Origin: Isoetes taiwanensis
Taxonomy: Eukaryota > Streptophyta > Lycopodiopsida > Isoetales > Isoetaceae
Assembly: GCA_021234155.1 (NCBI GenBank)
Contig: JAJEKV010000080.1
Coordinates: forward strand, 4,647,827 to 4,711,826
DNA: 64,000 nt
Reading direction: 5' to 3'
This document shows positions 47,465 through 58,724 of this stretch, piece by piece. Made by a program: the position numbers and the translations under genes. Numbering within the stretch: the first letter of the stretch is position 1; each line of letters begins with the position of its first letter. A model generated the notes under the pieces. The model had not been told where the DNA came from, did no database searches, and saw only the letters and a program-made list of their open reading frames with translations.

Positions 47465-47971
47465 TGTGGCGACCATACGGATATTAGTGATCATACGAAC
47501 ATTATACTCCTATGTACAAAAGATGGTCGTCACACGGATGTAAAAGGGTAGTTGCACAAGACAGGGTTTGAACTCAAGTTGCGAGTCACACACCCTTGCC
47601 AAGTGCGCTACCAATAGTTGTTGAAGACATTCCTTCACGTCTTTCTCATATGTGGGACTATCTCGAAAGGTTCTAGAATGTTCTAGAACCCTAAATGCAT
47701 GCATCGACACTTGGCGATCTCATCCATTGGAGTGGCGCGATCCCGATCGATTGGTCTAGATATATAAGGAGGCACCTCCTTCTTGTCAAACCATTCCTTT
47801 CAACGCCAGTCTTGAGCCTTCTAGGCATCTGTCTTGTATTCCCCGCTTGCCTTCGGCTATTGTATTATTGATTCCTGTTCATATATCAGATTCTTTTCCG
47901 ATCTTAGCGTATTTCTTCCGTATTTCTTGCGTATTTTCCACGATTTTTTCTTGTTTTCCCGAGTAGGTTCA
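47465..47971 (+). repeat. 3' LTR of the chromovirus
   Basis: About 507 bp. Aligns with the 5' LTR from TGTGGCGACC to TAGGTTCA, with scattered indels, including loss of 'cacaaccttccggttc'. Confidence 0.8.
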
Positions 47972-48260
47972 TGACAGCTTATACGAAGAGGGAACCCACA
48001 TCCCACATCACGAGAATGGGGTGCATTGTAGAAAAAATTATTATAATTCTATGAACTACATTAATGCCATATTCTTTTGGTTTTTATAGAAGCAAAGGGG
48101 AGATGAATCAAGCCCTGCACGAGGACATGGGGCGGGTCTACGAGGGATCTCAGAAACTATGGTGGAGGGCCATCCAATCGCAACCCGAATAGGATGACTA
48201 CTCCACCGACCGATATAGATTAGCTCTAGGCTAAAAAGAGTGGATACTCCCTTAACGAAG
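47972..48260 (+). other. Downstream part of the interrupted CACTA-like element
   Basis: A 'tttttatag' acceptor-like site at about 48080-48088 precedes a GC-richer block ('aagcaaaggggagatgaatc...') that is open in two frames for ~35 codons. It could be a second exon partner to 41619-41730. No family recognised. Confidence 0.3.
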
Positions 48261-48381
48261 TCTTTTGTGATTATTTAAAAATATAAATACAATTCACTTT
48301 TTGTGATTATTTAAAAATATAAATATAAAAATACTTTTGTGATTATTTAAAAATATAAATATAAAAATATAAATGCCCTTT
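48261..48381. repeat. AT-rich tandem repeat, three units
   Basis: 'cttttgtgattatttaaaaatataaat' three times with variable tails. Simple slippage-type repeat. Confidence 0.8.
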
Positions 48382-48439
48382 TGCTCCTTGTACATCATAT
48401 TGTAATAATTATCTAAGCCAAACATTTTTTTATTTTTTT

Positions 48440-48827
48440 ATTTTTTATTTTTTTCCGCACGCCGCGGCGTATCCACGTGGCTTTTTTTTTATTGCCACGT
48501 GGCTTTTCTAATTACACGGATTTTCATAATTTTTTGTGGACGCCGCAATGCGACGATACACGGGATTTTACCAAGCACACGGATTTTTGATATTCCACGT
48601 GTACATTCCACGTGTTACGTCACATGCGACGCTCAGCGGTAACGCCCGCGTCTGCGTCCGAAACACTGCCCGTCTGCCGGCGTCGCGACGCGACGCCGCG
48701 TCGCGACGGCGTGTCTCCGGCGACGCCGTCGGTCACGCCAGAAACATCCGCCGACGTCGGGCGATAGATAGGCGTGACCTAGAGGTCGCTATAGACGTCG
48801 CTAAATGACCTTTCTCCTGTTGTGGTG
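48440..48827 (-). mobile_element. Subterminal and terminal region of a CACTA-like DNA transposon
   Basis: GC-rich block with many CGACG/CGTCG and CACGTG motifs. It ends at 48827 with TTTCTCCTGTTGTGGTG, whose complement CACCACAACAGGAGAAA resembles the CACTACAA... terminus of plant CACTA (En/Spm) elements, followed by a TTTAGCGACGTCTATAGCGAC subterminal pattern. The opposite terminus and a 3-bp target duplication were not located. The 90-codon frame at 48536-48808 is a by-product of this composition. Confidence 0.5.
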
Positions 48828-50500
48828 GGCTGCTCAGAAATAGGAATATGGCGAGACTGCAACAAATTTCTTCCTCATCAGCCCTAATACTTCAGAGCGG
48901 CTACATCAACCTCGGCAGCACCATCGCAAGCTCATGATGATCTTCGATCTTCCACCTTAGAGATCGGAGGTCTAACACCATCAAGAAGAGGCATCATGGG
49001 GGACCAAATACCAGCATTATTAATTGATCAGTCAAGATTAATCCATGCAGATGAATGCACATAAACTCCTCTCAACAAGAGAAGTTGCACAATTAGAAGT
49101 GGTAAAGCACTCAACATTTTCATCAGCCTTATAACAGCAGCATGTGGCCGCCAAGATGAAGAATCAAATCAACAAGGTCAACACAAAAATATCAATTCAG
49201 GAGTTAGAAGAATCATCCTCAAATCTCGTAACCTCCAAGGCAGATGAGCCGATATGAAAGATTCTAAACACAGTGGTGAACGTTACCTTCAAGCCTTTGG
49301 GATGCGACACCGAGCCTTGTGTCGCCACTACATCACCAAGTCCACTAAGAGGGATAATTTTAATAAAGGTAGTCAGCATCAACATTAAGGACGAGCAGAG
49401 TCAGAATTTGCTCAATAAAAGAAAGCAGGGCACAAGAATGATTATACAACAACTCCAAGGAGACCAGATTTTCAACAAATTAGGGATCATTGCCTTGCTA
49501 CTCCAACGATTAACGACTACACCAGCTCTAAGCAAGTTAGAGGACCTATCAGATAGTCGAATATCTTAGAATTATGGGTGATAATATCCATGATGGGGTT
49601 GGGACGAAATTTCGAGTAGATTTTTTGTCTTTTTTTTTTTAAAGGGATGGACCCAAGAATGGAGCAAAGCTTCAAGGATTGGGAAGAAAAACGTATGGAG
49701 TACAATAATTGTATACATTGATGACAGATATCCAACATATTGGAACCTCTTCGTGAGCTTGATCACCTCCCTAAGAAGGGTTCAATAATAGGATAATTGT
49801 CGACCATGTATATGACGAGTACTTCCACAGCATAAGGAATAATCCGACCAAATGAAGGAAAGCAATCTAATAAGTCCGGCCAACTTCTTAGATGGCATCA
49901 ACTCAAAGGTGGGACTATTCCAAGAGGGCAATAATTAAGAAAGGGGAGATCCTAGAGTATAGATTAGATAAAAAACAAGAATAATTATTTAATTGCATAG
50001 TTTCTATGTGTGCCCAAAAGTAAGGTTATGCTTACTAAATTTGTGGCCATAGGATTTATGTAAGTAGTTCTTTAACTTGTAATTTTGCACCTTCTAGATG
50101 GCGGACATCTTTAAGAGCAAGACTCTTAAGTCTAAATCTAGGCCAGTAATTATGGCAAGGCCGAGTATTTAGCAGCACCAATGGAACAAGAGTCAAGTTC
50201 GACATCAACCTTAAGCGAAGCAAAGTAGAGCATCGGCACCAATTTATGTACATTGGCAACTATGACCTCATAATAGGCATGCAATATTAAAGCTGGCTAA
50301 GGCAATAATTGATTATCATAAGCAAGAGATACTTATCCTAGTACCAAACGACAAGTACCTTATAATTTAAGTTAAAGAAGTAATTTTAATCGTGCAACGC
50401 ATGCCAGTAAAAGCAATTACTTAAGTACATTTAATGAGGTTGTGTATAAGCTACAAGTTGTCGACTTCGGAACAGTTGCCTCGGCCAATTTCTAAGTTAA
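48828..50500 (+). other. Unassigned; probably gag/5' region of the decayed gypsy element
   Basis: No domain is recognisable. A 98-codon plus frame at 49273-49569 is the longest. The position upstream of clear gypsy pol motifs suggests leader and gag of the same element, but this is inference. A 10-T run lies at 49631-49640. Confidence 0.3.
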
Positions 50501-51720
50501 TCAAGAAGTCCCATGATATACCTCCATATGAAATTTGAGAGCTTTTGCTCTATAGAGGCGTAGAGTCTGAAATCACTCTTGCACCAGATGCAGAGCCGAC
50601 CAGCAAAGCTCTTTATAGAATGAGCACTTCTGAGCTAGTAGAGCTCAAGAAGCAGTTGTAGGAGTTGATCGACTTGAGATCCTTTCGGCCAGGATGGAAG
50701 TCTAAAGATGTATATCAACATGGGCAGCTCAACAAGCAAACGACAAAATGGATCAGCCCCAAGAAGCAAGATTCTTCTACAAAATTGACTTAAGGTCAGG
50801 CAACCATCAAATAAGGATGAAGGGGGAAGATAATTATAAGACTCCTTCAGAACTCGGTATGGGCACTATGACCTTGCAGTAATGCTCCTGAGTTTATGGA
50901 ATGCTCCACCAACTTGTATGCATTTGAGGAACGACATCTTCGAAGATTCCTTGGATGATTTCTTCATCAATTCTCTTCGACGACATCGTGATCTACAGCA
51001 AATCAATGGAAGAGCATGCAGCCATGGAGATGTTAAGACATCGCCACTCATTGGCAAGCTTTTGAAGCATCAATTTGCAATGCCATCTCCACTTCGGCAA
51101 GCGAATTCAGCAAGAAGATAGAAGAAGCTTCCATCCATGATTGGTTACAATTATCAATACTTGACCCTAGTTATGTAGCATAATCTAGTGCCCAAGGTGG
51201 AAGTTTCTCAACAACGACAGCAAATATGCAGTAGCTTTTGGTAGAAGTGTTAGAATATCTTCAATCAGCATGGGCACATCTGAAGAGTCTAGCAGTTAGA
51301 CATAAAACTCCTCGAGAGTTGTTTCGTTGTGAGAGATAAAGTTTGGCTCAAGTAAAGGGTCAAGCAAGGGAAGCTTCGCATCGGCAATTGTAAGAAGCTT
51401 GCCCCTAGGTGGCCCAGTCCGTTCAAGATCTTGGAGAGGGCTCTCCTCGCCACAAATTGGATCTCTTTGCACCTCAAAGTCCACAAGGTCTTCCATGTGA
51501 GTTTATTGAAAAGGCACGATCCTAACCTTGATGAGGTTTTGGATACTCCAACTTTGTTGGAAATGACGGAAGAACAAGTTGAAATTGTCACTGAATTGCA
51601 TCTTGATAAGTCATTCAAGAAGACCAGGAGGTCTCAGTCCCTCCAGTATTTGGTCAAGTGGAAACACTTGCCCGTGGAAGACGCATAGCAGGGGTATTGA
51701 AGCAGGATTGGAGAAGCAAT
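50500..51720 (+). pseudogene. Second Ty3/gypsy element: RT and chromodomain fragments
   Basis: RT pieces read RMSTSELVELKKQL, FYKIDLRSGNHQIRMK (50773-50823) and DDIVIYSKSMEEHAA (about 50980-51024), in shifted frames with stops. About 300 bp later comes KVFHVSLLKRHDP (51484-51522) and YLVKWKHLPVEDA (51646-51688), the integrase tail and chromodomain. RNase H and most of integrase are deleted. It is much older or more damaged than the 42-48 kb element and belongs to a different lineage. Confidence 0.75.
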
Positions 51721-51799
51721 ACTTTCGGACTTCATGAGGGAGTTTGATGGGCGTCGCCCCCGATCTTGTCGACGCCGACTTGCCGTTAGCTTAGAGCGT

Positions 51800-52240
51800 T
51801 CTTAGTTAGCCTTAGTGGTGGCATGTGCATTCTAGCTTGTAGAGTGCATGTGCGGGGAATCTGGAACGTGTGGCTTATCATGAGATAATGCCTTTAAGGC
51901 ATTCTCTAGGCCAACACGCACCAAGAGGTGCGCATGATCGATAGGGTCATGTGGTGAGATGGTGAAGCATGGTGGGCTTAAGATGGGACATCCGGTGGGA
52001 TGCTCTCTATGCCACGATGCTTTAGTAGTGGCATATGTATTCTAGCTAGTAGACTACATTTCCCACAACCTTGGAACGTGTAGGCGATGATGAGATATGC
52101 CTTTAAGGCATTCTCTAGGCCAACATGCACCAAGAGGTGAGCATGACCAGTAGGGTCATGCGAGAGAGGAAGTGAGGCATGGTGGACGATGATGGGACAT
52201 CTGTCGGATGCTTCTATGCCACGATGCGGGGTTCGCACAC
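51800..52240. repeat. ~210-bp tandem duplication
   Basis: Units at about 51810-52018 and 52021-52235 share 'cctttaaggcattctctagg', 'ccaagaggtg' and 'ctatgccacgatg'. Possibly in the 3' untranslated region or LTR of the decayed gypsy element. Confidence 0.75.
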
Positions 52241-54330
52241 CTGACCATAGGGGGGTCATGATGAAGGTCAAAGTGATCATGCGCAATGATGGGATCGTGA
52301 GACGTTCCCTAGCTTGAAACCCTTGGGGCATGATGCAATCGCGAAACTTTCGCACCGTGTAATTGAGTACAAGGTAGCACTTGATCATGGGCAATGATAG
52401 GATCATCTTAAATGGTCCTTAAGCTCAAACCGAAAGGGCCATGATCGAAAGTGCAAGGTAGTAGGGTAACCTTGAGCTAGTAGTTCGCTCAAAGAGGTAG
52501 GTAAGGGGGTGGTCCCCTAAAACCACAAACTTATTAACTTATATAGCGTAATGTGCTACTTGTGCAGGCAAGAAAGGAAGCATGAAGGAGGGAGCATTTT
52601 TAGAAGATAAGTCATAGATTTTAGACTAACTATGAACTCCTAAATTTGTTGTAATAATATTATATGTGTATATTTTTATAATAATAGTTGCTATGACTAT
52701 ATAATTTTGTATAACTTATAAATATAGCCTTATAATTACATAACAAGTAATTAACGAAAAGTTGATCTTTTCAATAAGAGTTAAGTTCCTATATTCTTGT
52801 TGTGAGTTTTGCGGGTCATTCTGGGTTCGTTACCTTAGGGTAATGCCGACAAAGCATTATCCTAAGGGATGTGGCGTTCCGGTGGAAATATCGTCATAAA
52901 TCATATATTTCCGTGTCCGCTACTATACTCTACCTTCATAGCCTTGTATACCATAGATTGTGGCACTAGAGGGCATGACTAAGTTATTCATATAACGTAG
53001 CCAACCTTAGGTTAAGACCACTTTCCACGTGGCCTTAACCTATTGGGCACCCGCCACACGGACTTACCCTATTGGAGCCACGTGGCATAACATGTGAACC
53101 CTAACCTATAAAGGCCTAAACCTAACCCTAGGCCTCTTTTTAAACTCCAACAAACCTTCAAACCTTCTTCCGAAACTCCGTTTTGAGAACCGTCTGTTGT
53201 GGCACAGCATAGCATGGCAGCCCCCAGGGAATGAGCGCTTCAGCAGGAGTGGGAGCTACCTCGAACACCTCGAAGGCCATGGAGACGCTAGGATTGAGAG
53301 GGAGTGCTTCTGGAGCAGGTATGGAGAGTAGTGCTCTTAGTAGTTCATCTGGAAGTTGGCACTCCAGATGGGTCTGTATGTTGTATATCGAGTAGAGCCA
53401 TCCTAGAACCCTTGTTGAACATCTTGAACCCTAATCAAGGAACCCTAACTGTAAGTTAGATATGTATGATTAGGTTAAGATGTTCTTATGATGTTTATCA
53501 TGATATGATGTATGTGATGTTGGTTGATCATGTTGCTCCTCTTGTATTGGGAAGGGAGGTAGAGACCTAGGGCCATATGTAGTATGCTCCTAGTTTAGCT
53601 CACTTAGTTCCTATTAGATGCGGCCTGTGCATAGGAACCCACCGGGCTATGGAGACTATGATGTGACTCAGCACTACACAACAGGGCTAGAGGCAATGCG
53701 GAGGATCCCTGCCGAGCGAGGGCTACCGGGGATCCCATAGTGGGCTAGGCTTATGGCCGGTCGCTTCGTGTGGGCCGAACATGGGTCCGACACCTCCTAA
53801 GGCAATGGTGTCGCCCTGCCTCTCAAGAGTTGCAAGTGTTGGCTTGGCTCTTGTTTTGGGGGTTAAGTGGTACGCAATCGTGTGTAACGATTCTCTAGCC
53901 ACCCAGTGGAACCTCTAGACCCTCGGAGGGGAGATGCAACCCTTCCCTGCCTTGATGGACCCGTGGAGATGCAACCCGGAGTAGTCCCCGATGGGTGATG
54001 CCATGGGATTGCGTGATCCCAAGGCTAGAGTCATGCCCGAGCTTGATCTAGCCCATCACAAAAGTATGCATAGGAGGGGCGGATGGAGGGGTCAACCCTA
54101 GCCATTGTCTATAGCCAGCCCCATACCATTGTTATGACTCGATGCACGCTCTATCTTGAGGCCTAGCCGGTCAGGTCATCCTCCCCCATGAGCCCGAGCC
54201 ATGGGTAGGAGCTCTCATGTTTTTGTGGCATATGATTATACTCTTTGTAGTTATGGATATGAGGATGGGCTACCCTTCGAGGTAGCATGATGTATTGCTA
54301 TTGCTAGTTCTGACGTTGTTTATGCTTCCG
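52241..54330. other. Unassigned non-coding region, LTR-like in parts
   Basis: No open frame worth calling. An imperfect inverted repeat CCTTAGGGTAATG / CATTATCCTAAGG lies at 52833-52845 and 52855-52867. A TATA-like CCTATAAAGGCC occurs at about 53106-53117 with a GCCACGTGGC palindrome at 53077-53086, a promoter-like arrangement that may belong to an LTR. 53600-54240 is GC-rich with no stop-free frame. Confidence 0.35.
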
Positions 54331-54535
54331 ATGTGATCAAGAATTTCAGACCACTTGGCAGGAATGAAAAGGACGCTTGGCTGGAGCTCACTAAAAGCCA
54401 TAACTTAACTTTAGCCAGAACCAAGCCAGACTCTTATAGCTGGACAGACAAAAGAATAGACCCCATCTTGTGTCTTCATGACAGGTACTACCTTTCTGAA
54501 AATCTTTGAAATCATAGTAGCAGGGTCAACAATAT
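54331..54535 (+). CDS. Exon-like fragment, unknown
   Basis: Open plus frame with FRPLGRNEKDAWLELTKSHN and SYSWTDKRIDPILCLHDRYY, then a stop after SENL. Protein-like composition, no start, no recognised family; a CAG|GTACTA donor is possible at 54482. Could be a captured gene fragment or retroelement remnant. Confidence 0.3.
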
Positions 54536-55600
54536 GGAAGGACTAGCAATGGTGCCCAGCGTTGCTGGGCATAATTTGGAAACCTGCAAATATTTGGAAC
54601 CTCTTTGTTCCTCCAATCAAGCTTCCTACGAAGCTCTTTGTTCTCCAATCGTGTTTTTTTCATCCCTAGTCGAGCTTTATGTTCCGTACTTGTCTCTAGT
54701 GCTCAAGAAGGAGCAAGCTGCCTTTTCTAGCACATCACATTGCCAAGAAGCTGCAAGCTGCCTTTTTTAGCACATCACCTTGCCACTTTGTAATGGGACG
54801 CTCAATAAAGACACTTGTTAGAAGGTGTTAATTAGTTTGCTCTTGTTAAAGGAGCCTCTAATATACATCCCTGTCAAAGGTTGTGCTAGGAACTTTAATG
54901 TCTAGTCTTCTTTGTCAAAGGTCCATATTGCAGAATCAACATTACATTGTAATTTATGCCTTTGTCTTGTATGCCATATCAGGTCTCAAATTCACAATCA
55001 CCAAAACGTGTTTCTTAAGTTGCATTTATGTAAAATAAATACCAGGTCCAAAACCAAGCATTGAATTTTGAATTTAAAAAACCTTGAGGTTTTCACAGGG
55101 GACTTCCCTTCATTGATTTTCTATTCAATTTGGAGTATTCTAATAGATTATATATCATAGAAGCTACCAATGCAGTGAGGATTGAATTGCTCCTTTTAAA
55201 GCCTTTTTTTTTTTCGTGTTTCGTTCTCAACAAAATTTTTGACTTGCAACCATGGATTTTGTTCATGATTTAGCTTATCTTCTGGTAAAAGATTCAAGAA
55301 GGTTGGCTTGATAGAAAACATTCATGCATGCAGACCATTCATGCTTTATTTGTGAATTGTCAGACTAAGTTTTGTAATTGCGTTCTTACTGCGATTGCGA
55401 TGGAATGTTAGAAGCTCAAGTGAAGAGGAGGAAACCTGTCAAGCTTTTATTTGAAAACTGAGAACACTACAAATGTGCAAAGATTAAAAAAATAAAGTTA
55501 ACATAGGAAAACGTTTGTATAGGGACGGCGCATCTGGATCGAATGCATTTGCTGGTAATTTTTGTACAACTATAAAATATATGAAGCCAATGACACGTCA
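54536..55600. other. AT-rich intergenic DNA
   Basis: Nothing recognised. A near-direct repeat 'ctgccttttctagcacatca' occurs at about 54719 and 54759. Confidence 0.4.
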
Positions 55601-55759
55601 CTTACACTTAAAATATAATATGTAGCAAAATAACAGGGGGTTCCAGGGGGATTTGATATAGATATAATTCTTGAAACCATAGACCATATCCCTAAAACAA
55701 TTCAATGGGTTATTATAAAAAAAAAAAAAACATAGATTTAAGATAAAAAATAGTCACAT

Positions 55760-55830
55760 TAGCTCACTAGTTAGATTGGTTAAAGTAGTCTTATTAGGAC
55801 ATTGAGTTATTTTAGTAGAGGTTCGAATCC
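55760..55830 (+). ncRNA. tRNA-derived (SINE-like) module 1
   Basis: TAGCTCACTAG at 55760 resembles a Pol III A box and GGTTCGAATCC at 55820-55830 is a perfect B box; 50-60 nt separation fits an internal promoter. It follows a 14-A run. No clover-leaf acceptor stem pairs by eye, so it is tRNA-derived rather than a tRNA gene. Confidence 0.45.
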
Positions 55831-55871
55831 CCAAAAAAAAAACATAGATTTAAGATAAAAAATAGTCACAT

Positions 55872-55940
55872 TAGCTCACTAGTTAGATTGGTTAAAGTAG
55901 TCTTATTAGGACATTGAGTTATTTTTAGTAGGTTCGATCC
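55872..55940 (+). ncRNA. tRNA-derived (SINE-like) module 2
   Basis: Internal duplicate of module 1. Its B box has lost one A (GGTTCGATCC, 55931-55940). Confidence 0.45.
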
Positions 55941-56306
55941 CCTCGTATTTCATATTCTAAAAGCTTAAATGAAACCGTATAGAGGCACGATATACCATCA
56001 AAACCTTAGGCAAACTTCAGATTCGACATCTTAAAATCATAGGCGCCCCAATCATAATTGAGCATAATCGAAACGAGAGGTGTCCGTGAGGCTCCAACAT
56101 ACTGATCACGGGCGTTAAGTTGGCAGATCCGGCAACCGTGGTAGTCGTGGTGCACCTCGTTTAGAATATGTAGCAAAATAACGGGGGTTCCAGGGGGATT
56201 TGATATAGATATAATTCTTGAAACCATAGACCATATCCCTAAAACAATTCAATGGGTTATTATAAAAAAAAAAAAAACATAGATTTAAGATAAAAAATAG
56301 TCACAT

Positions 56307-56377
56307 TAGCTCACTAGTTAGATTGGTTAAAGTAGTCTTATTAGGACATTGAGTTATTTTAGTAGAGGTTCGAATCC
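56307..56377 (+). ncRNA. tRNA-derived (SINE-like) module 3
   Basis: Same A- and B-box sequences as module 1 (B box 56367-56377), in the second tandem unit. Confidence 0.45.
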
Positions 56378-56581
56378 CCGTATTTCATATTCTAAAAGCT
56401 TAAATGAAACCGTATAGAGAGCCGCGATATACCATCAAAACCTTAAGGCAAACTTCATTATTCGACATCTTAAAATCATAGGCGTCCCCAATCATAATTG
56501 AGCATAATCGAAACGAGAGGTGTCCAGAGGCTCCAACATACAGTCTGGGCCGTAGGATTGACAGATCCGACGACTGTGGTA

Positions 56582-58560
56582 GTCCAAGAGCCAGCTGTGA
56601 TTTTTGTATTGCTTCCTGGTCTTCATCTAGGCTCATAAACTATTTTGCCACGAAGTGCAGGAACACCTTTAGCTAAATTATCTCTTCCAATTGTGATCCA
56701 CAAATTTTATATGGCTAAATTGTTTATGCTAGCATTGAGCACCAGCAACGCATGTTGTAAGGATAAGGCCATACAATATATTAAATGTAACTTGATCACA
56801 TATGCTTGGTATATGGACATCCACAAACACTCAAACTTCTATACATTGCCTAACATGGCAATCATTTTGAACATAAAGTGAAGCTCTTGAAGTGTTCCCA
56901 TGGAATGTCAAAAAAAGCTTGAAACATAACCCCATCTCTGAACGTAGCAATCCACTACCAACTATAACTTCAAACCCTAATGCATGCTCAAATCAAATTC
57001 ATCACGTATCAACATAACATAAAGAAAAAGCAAGGTAAGAAATGGCCTGATAATATTGTGACATATAAAGTAGAACTCATGATTCAGGTGGATCTATGGA
57101 AAGATCTGTAGAACTAAGGCATAACATAAAGAAAAAGCAAGGATAAGAAATGGCCAGAGAATATTGTGACAAATAAAATAGAACTCATGATTCAGATGAA
57201 TCTATGAATAGAGCTGCAGAACTAAAGAATAATGTAAGGTTAAAATATGCTCACCTTGTGTCTAGTTTGATCAACGATTCTTAAAGAAAATCATAAAATG
57301 AAAGCTGCAGCCCAATGGATAGCCATAAATAAGAAAGGCATCGCCTTAGTTGTGGTGTTCGTCTTTCATCTTGAGCTCACCAGAATGGAGTTCCTGCAAT
57401 GCAAACAGAGAACAATGAGTACATCTTACTCCCCAATGAATCTACTCCTTTAAATTTTACCCATCTTCCAGATTAAGAAATTCATTTGTCGCTACACCTG
57501 TTTTGCCGGATACGCTGGATATGCTAGGGATATGCACAATGGTTCTGCTTTTTTGTACTACAGGGCCGCGTCACTTCAAATATAACAATTAAGCCATACA
57601 CCAATTTCCAACTATCTGGATCCAAGAGCCAGCTGTGATTTTTGTATTGCTTCCTGGCCACGAAGTGCGGGAACACCTTCAGCTACATTATCTGTTCCAA
57701 TTGTGATCCACAAATTTTATATGGCTAAAGTTTTTATGCTAGCATTGAGCACCAGCAATGCATGTTGTAAGGATAAGGCCAAGCAATATATTAAATGTAA
57801 CTTGATCACATGTGCTTGGTATATGGACATCCACAAATACTCAAACTTCTATATATTGCCTAACATGGTAGTCATTTTGAAACTGGAAATCAATAAAGTG
57901 AACCTCTTGAAGTGCTCCCATGGAATGTCAAAAAAAGCTTGAAACATAACCCCATCTCTGAACATAGCAATCCACTACCAACTATAACTTCAAACCCTAA
58001 TGCATGCTCAAATCACAAGCCGCTTCTGTATCAACATAACATAAAGAAAAAGCAAGGTAAGAAATGGCCTGATAATATTGTGATGTATAAAGTAGAACTC
58101 ATGACTCACGTGGATCTATGGAAAGATCTCAGAGAACTAAGACATAACATAAAGAAAAGCAAGGATAAGAAATGGCCCCGAGAATATTGTGACAAATAAA
58201 ATGAGAACTCATGATTGAGATGAATCTATGAATAGAGCCGCTTGAGAACTAAGGAATAATGTAAGGTTTAAAATATGCTCACCTTGTGTCCAGTTTGATC
58301 AACGATTCTTAAAGAAAATCATAAAATGAAAGCTGCAACCCAATGGATAGCCACAAATAAGAAAGGCATCGCCTTAGTTGTGGTGTTCGTCTTTCATCTT
58401 GAGCTCACGAGGAATGGAGTTCCCAAATGCAAACAGAGAACAATGAGTACAGCTTACTCCCCAATGAATCTACTCCTCTAAATTTTACCCATCTTCCGGA
58501 TTAGGAAATGCATTTGTCGCTACACCTGTTTTGCCGGATATGGTTCTGCTTTTTTGTATT
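56582..58560. repeat. ~1.0-kb tandem duplication with nested ~105-bp duplication
   Basis: Unit 1 (56582-57620) and unit 2 (57622-58560) share 'ccaagagccagctgtgattt', 'gcattgagcaccagcaa' and 'tggttctgcttttttgta'. Inside each, a ~105-bp stretch from 'aacataaagaaaaagcaagg' occurs twice (about 57015/57121 and 58035/58144), so the small duplication came first. On the minus strand 'tttgcattgcag|gaactccattctg|gtgagc' (about 57377-57408) looks like a tiny exon; in unit 2 its acceptor CAG is lost. The 79-codon frame of unit 2 is shorter and shifted in unit 1. Confidence 0.8.
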
Positions 58561-58580
58561 ACAGGGCCGCAAGACATACA

Positions 58581-58724
58581 TCAAGCCGACATGCATGAGC
58601 TAAAGGCATGCAAAGTGAAAATACATGCAAGGGAGAAGAAGCTCCACATAATAGCCATAGCCGGAGCTCCATGGTTTTGCTTACAGAGCAAGAATGATTT
58701 TGCTGGAAGAGCTTTGTCCGCCAT
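58581..58724 (-). CDS. Small putative membrane protein (47 aa)
   Basis: A minus-strand ATG at 58724 sits in a good plant context (GCCATGGCGG) and opens a 47-codon frame beginning MADKALPAKSFLLCKQ, with a hydrophobic stretch AMAIMWSFFSLACIFTLHAF (residues 22-41) that could span a membrane or act as a signal. It stops with TGA at 58581. Upstream on the same strand are a CTTAGGGTTTC leader motif, a GCCACGTGGC G-box and a TATA-like sequence. A GTATGT donor just after the stop hints that a base error may hide a longer, spliced gene. Family not recognised. Confidence 0.4.
   Translation of the reverse strand: MADKALPAKSFLLCKQNHGAPAMAIMWSFFSLACIFTLHAFSSCMSA

Larger units (their letters stand above)
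42318..47971 (+). mobile_element. Ty3/gypsy chromovirus, complete structure, frameshifted
   Basis: Two LTRs (42318-42837 and 47465-47971) start TGTGGCGACC and end TTCA. A purine tract (TGGGAGGGGGATAG, 47451-47464) abuts the 3' LTR. Between them the order is gag, protease, a Pro/Val/Ala-rich linker, RT, RNase H, integrase and chromodomain, all on the plus strand, as in chromoviruses. The coding region is broken into many short frames. A clean 5-bp target duplication was not found (GTTAT left, TGACA right). It sits inside the CACTA-like element and is therefore younger than it. Confidence 0.85.
55619..56585. repeat. ~0.5-kb tandem duplication with tRNA-like modules
   Basis: Unit 1 (about 55619-56160) and unit 2 (about 56165-56585) share 'ttgatatagatataattctt', a poly(A) run, a tRNA-like module and 'ataattgagcataatcgaaa'. 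Unit 1 has an extra internal copy of the A-run plus module. Confidence 0.8.

Noticed and set aside
42318-47971. Integrated plant pararetrovirus or retrovirus
   Set aside because: LTRs, domain order PR-RT-RH-IN-chromodomain and lack of movement or envelope genes fit a Ty3/gypsy chromovirus.
48536-48808. 90-codon Arg/Ala-rich frame
   Set aside because: It is produced by CGACG-type subterminal repeats of the CACTA-like element; no start context or domain.
51978-52406. 142-codon minus-strand frame
   Set aside because: It spans a tandem duplication, has no splice or start support and does not match between the two repeat units.
55760-56377. Functional tRNA gene
   Set aside because: B box is perfect but the D-arm region is too long and no acceptor stem pairs.
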